Assembly (NCBI GenBank): GCA_002923395.1
Contig: BEIK01000006.1
Coordinates: forward strand, 1 to 46,636
DNA from: a bacterium HR34
GTDB taxonomy: Bacteria > Patescibacteriota > Minisyncoccia > Minisyncoccales > HRBIN34
Length of the DNA: 46,636 bases
Direction: 5' to 3'
The notes beneath the pieces are model-generated. The model had not been told where the DNA came from. It ran no database searches and worked only from the letters and a program-made list of their open reading frames with translations. The position numbers and the translations under genes were made by a program. Below are positions 44,766 through 46,636 of the stretch, in pieces (position 1 is the first letter of the stretch; the number at the start of each line of letters is the position of its first letter).

Positions 44766-45881
44766 CTACACGGCTTTTGCAACTATTTTGTGAAGGTTTT
44801 TTTGAAAAATTGAAGGAATTATCTTGTTTCTACTTAATCTTTTTACAGAATTTGCTATTGCCATTGCTACCTTTACTTTCATTTCCATTGTTAGTTCTTT
44901 TTTTCCTTTTTCTATCATCCCTTTGAATAATCCAGGGAAGACGAGGGCATTATTTATTTGATTTTTAAAATCTGATCTTCCTGTTGCTACAACAAAAGCG
45001 CCAGCTTTTAATGCATCTTGTGGGTATATTTCAGGTATTGGATTGGCCAGAGCGAAAATTATTGGTTTTTCTGCCATTTTCCTTATAAGATCTTTATTTA
45101 AAACATTTGGTGCAGAAACACCCACAAAAGCATCAGCGTTTATAATGGCTTCTTTAAGGGTTTTAACTTTTTCTTTGTTTGTATAATTTGCAACCTCTTT
45201 TTTATAAACATTCATATTCGGCCTGCCTTTATAAAGAGCGCCTTTACTATCACAGGCTATTATGTTTTTTACTCCAAAATAATGCAAAAGTTTTACAATA
45301 TTGAAACCAGCGGCACCAACGCCATTTACTACTATTTTTGAATTTTTAAGGTTTTTATTTGCAAGTTTGAAAGCATTGATTAACCCTGCCAATACAACTA
45401 TTGATGTTGCGTGTTGATCATCGTGAACAACAGGAACATCACATTCTTTTTTTAATTTTTCTTCTATTTCAAAGCATTTTGGCGCTGCTATGTCTTCTAA
45501 ATTTATTGCTGAAAACGGAGTTTGTATATTTTTTACAACATTTACAAATTCTTCTGGGTCTTGAGTTTTTATAGTCATTGGAAAAGCATTCAGACCGCCA
45601 AACTTTTTAAATAAAATACACTTTCCTTCCATCACAGGTAAAGCCGCTTCTGCTCCTAAATTTCCAAAACCCAAAATAGCAGAGCCATCTGATATTACAG
45701 CAACACAATTCTTTTTTATTGTAAAATCAAATAAAAGTTTTTTATTTTTAGATATCTTTTTTGAAATTTCTCCAACGCCAGGCGTATAAAAAACAGCAAG
45801 ATCTTTTTTATTCCTAATTTTTGGCTTAATTTCTGTTTCTATTTTTGGGGAATTTTTTTTATGTTTTTGTGCTATGTTCAT
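44766..45881 (-). CDS. NAD(P)-dependent malic enzyme
   Basis: The enzyme decarboxylates malate to pyruvate. The 371 residues are the short bacterial form without a phosphotransacetylase domain. Seen are YTPGVGEISKKISKNK (catalytic Tyr), VISDGSAILGFGNLGAEAAL with the metal/substrate region, INLEDIAAPKCFEIEEKL (metal-binding Asp/Glu), HDDQHATSIVVLAGLINAF and the cofactor loop VVNGVGAAGFNIVKLL. The Asp in ACDSKGAL after the second strand favours NAD. FALANPIPEIYP is also typical. Pyruvate would feed PpsA. Confidence 0.95.
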   Translation of the reverse strand: MNIAQKHKKNSPKIETEIKPKIRNKKDLAVFYTPGVGEISKKISKNKKLLFDFTIKKNCVAVISDGSAILGFGNLGAEAALPVMEGKCILFKKFGGLNAFPMTIKTQDPEEFVNVVKNIQTPFSAINLEDIAAPKCFEIEEKLKKECDVPVVHDDQHATSIVVLAGLINAFKLANKNLKNSKIVVNGVGAAGFNIVKLLHYFGVKNIIACDSKGALYKGRPNMNVYKKEVANYTNKEKVKTLKEAIINADAFVGVSAPNVLNKDLIRKMAEKPIIFALANPIPEIYPQDALKAGAFVVATGRSDFKNQINNALVFPGLFKGMIEKGKKELTMEMKVKVAMAIANSVKRLSRNKIIPSIFQKNLHKIVAKAV

Positions 45882-45885
45882 AATT

Positions 45886-46068
45886 TTAGGTTTTAAATGT
45901 TTTTAGCTTTTTAGTGTAGCTATGTAAATATGGACGTGCTACTCCAAATATTTTTTCTAATTCTCTTAGATCTACATTGGTATGATTATATATTTCTGCT
46001 ATTATGGCTATCTTTACTTTATCTGGGATATCTTTAGTTTTGATAGGTGTATGTGGCTTTTTTTTCAT
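45886..46068 (-). CDS. Small unknown protein with HTH-like helix pair
   Basis: The 60 residues are basic at both ends (KKKPHTPIKTKDIPDKVK and KKLKTFKT). The middle, VKIAIIAEIYNHTNVDLREL followed by EKIFGVARPYLHSYTKKLK, could form a helix-turn-helix. It overlaps the preceding gene by 35 bases in another frame and lies 4 bases before the malic enzyme start. No family is recognised; DNA binding is a guess. Confidence 0.5.
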   Translation of the reverse strand: MKKKPHTPIKTKDIPDKVKIAIIAEIYNHTNVDLRELEKIFGVARPYLHSYTKKLKTFKT

Positions 46069-46306
46069 TTATATCTTGCATTATAATATCTTTGACTTTT
46101 TCTATTATTTTATCTTTATTTGAATCTAAAAATTTTTGTATTATCTCTATTCTTGCGCCTAGTATTTCACTTTCAGAAGGCAGGTTTGCTTTTATTTCAT
46201 TAATCTTCAAATTTGTAATATTTTTAATGTCTTCTTCAAATTCATTTTCATTATATTTATTTTCGATATTAAATTTACTTTTATATTGGCCCTCCTTAAT
46301 CGTCAA
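46034..46306 (-). CDS. Unknown 90-residue charged helical protein
   Basis: The protein is Asn/Lys/Glu-rich (MTIKEGQYKSKFNIENKYNE, then EFEEDIKNITNLKINEIKAN) with a likely coiled coil around IIQKFLDSNKDKIIEKVKDI. No membrane helix or cysteines. It overlaps the upstream gene by 11 bases and the downstream gene by 35, an operon-like packing. I do not recognise the family. Confidence 0.55.
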   Translation of the reverse strand: MTIKEGQYKSKFNIENKYNENEFEEDIKNITNLKINEIKANLPSESEILGARIEIIQKFLDSNKDKIIEKVKDIIMQDINEKKATYTYQN

Positions 46307-46628
46307 ATTTTTTTTTCAGCCCTATAATTTCTTTAATAAAATTTTTACTTATATAATTACAGTCTTTCGTAGTTTCATAAATAATATAAAGAAGAGATCG
46401 CTTAATTTCCTCATCGTTTTTATTTTTTTCGTCTATTACAATATTTTCTATTTCAATGATGTTCTGTTTAATGTTTTCTATTAAAATTTTATACAAGTTA
46501 TTAAAACCTTTACTTACAAGTGGTTCAATAATATCGCTGATTTTTCTTAATAATATTTCTTCTTTGTATCAATCAAATATTGCCTCCTTTTTATTTTTTA
46601 CATTTGGTACCAATTCTCTTTCTTTCAT
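46296..46628 (-). pseudogene. Unknown helical protein with an in-frame TGA
   Basis: An ATG at 46628 gives KERELVPNVKNKKEAIFD and then TGA at 46569-46571. The same frame continues as YKEEILLRKISDIIEP and on to the stop at 46296, about 110 residues. Trp (TGG) at the TGA would fit the sequence, so this looks like a point nonsense mutation. Without it only a TTG start at 46496 gives 66 residues. The protein is Ile/Lys/Asn-rich and helical, with no recognised family. Confidence 0.5.
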
Positions 46629-46636
46629 ATTATTCC

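Noticed and set aside
46047-46484. 145-codon plus-strand frame rich in Phe, Ile and Ser
   Set aside because: It is antisense to the overlapping minus-strand gene set; its hydrophobic composition is what AT-rich helical genes give on the opposite strand.
46569-46571. TGA as a sense codon (recoding as in Absconditabacteria or Gracilibacteria)
   Set aside because: rpoB, rpoC, ppsA, pepN and other long genes have no internal TGA, and rlmE ends in TGA, so the standard code fits; the single in-frame TGA is better explained as a mutation.

Overview
The window is AT-rich and reads like a small, streamlined bacterial genome of the Candidate Phyla Radiation (Patescibacteria, most like Parcubacteria). 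Reasons: short intergenic gaps, a tandem ThyX-like protein, a zinc-type bS18, PEP synthase plus malic enzyme as central carbon genes, type IV pilus ATPase, RNase Y, few Shine-Dalgarno sites, and many small membrane proteins. Nearly all stops are TAA or TAG and large genes contain no internal TGA, so the standard bacterial code applies. The lineage call is inference from gene content; no rRNA gene is present.

Layout. 1-4.7 kb: the 3' part of a large cell-surface protein with repeated Cys-paired domains, then rny and an HU gene closed by a clear terminator. 4.7-10 kb: a disturbed, mosaic stretch with a GC-rich island, an AbrB-type regulator, a likely imported flavin reductase, an ABC ATPase relic, a P-type cation ATPase, a broken Na+/H+ antiporter joined head-to-head to another gene fragment, and tRNA-Gly and tRNA-Pro. 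10-14.1 kb: histidine kinase, receiver-only regulator, PilB, a small membrane protein and a LOG-family protein in one run. 14.1-15.7 kb: frameshifted corA, tRNA-Arg(TCT), a GC-rich hairpin cluster, tRNA-Ala(GGC). 15.7-21.7 kb: M1 aminopeptidase, prs, ppsA. 21.7-27.9 kb: a tightly packed run (membrane protein, rlmE, GH63-like hydrolase, ROK kinase, SpoU methyltransferase, ychF, GT2). 27.9-31 kb: tatD, tRNA-Arg(GCG) with a second copy of the post-tRNA element, a phosphoribosyltransferase and a broken glycerate kinase. 31-33.5 kb: dut and tandem thyX, followed by a gap holding a CRISPR-repeat-like sequence and the rpoB promoter and leader. 33.5-43.6 kb: rpoB, rpoC, ftsK, recA. 43.6-46.6 kb on the minus strand: rpsR, ssb, rpsF, malic enzyme and three small unknown genes.

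Functional picture: nucleotide supply (prs, dut, thyX), transcription and chromosome handling (rpoBC, ftsK, recA, ssb, HU), ion transport, pilus assembly, and a pyruvate/PEP node fed by malate. At least six genes are broken by frameshifts, stops or truncation, which points to active gene decay or, for single-base homopolymer changes, to assembly error.

The most unusual items are: a structured element after both tRNA-Arg genes whose central hairpin shows a paired (covarying) change; a lone 30-nt sequence with CRISPR-repeat ends, overlapped by a short Cas6-like N-terminus; a mutually exclusive hairpin pair in the rpoB leader; and a two-domain ThyX-like protein with altered signature motifs.
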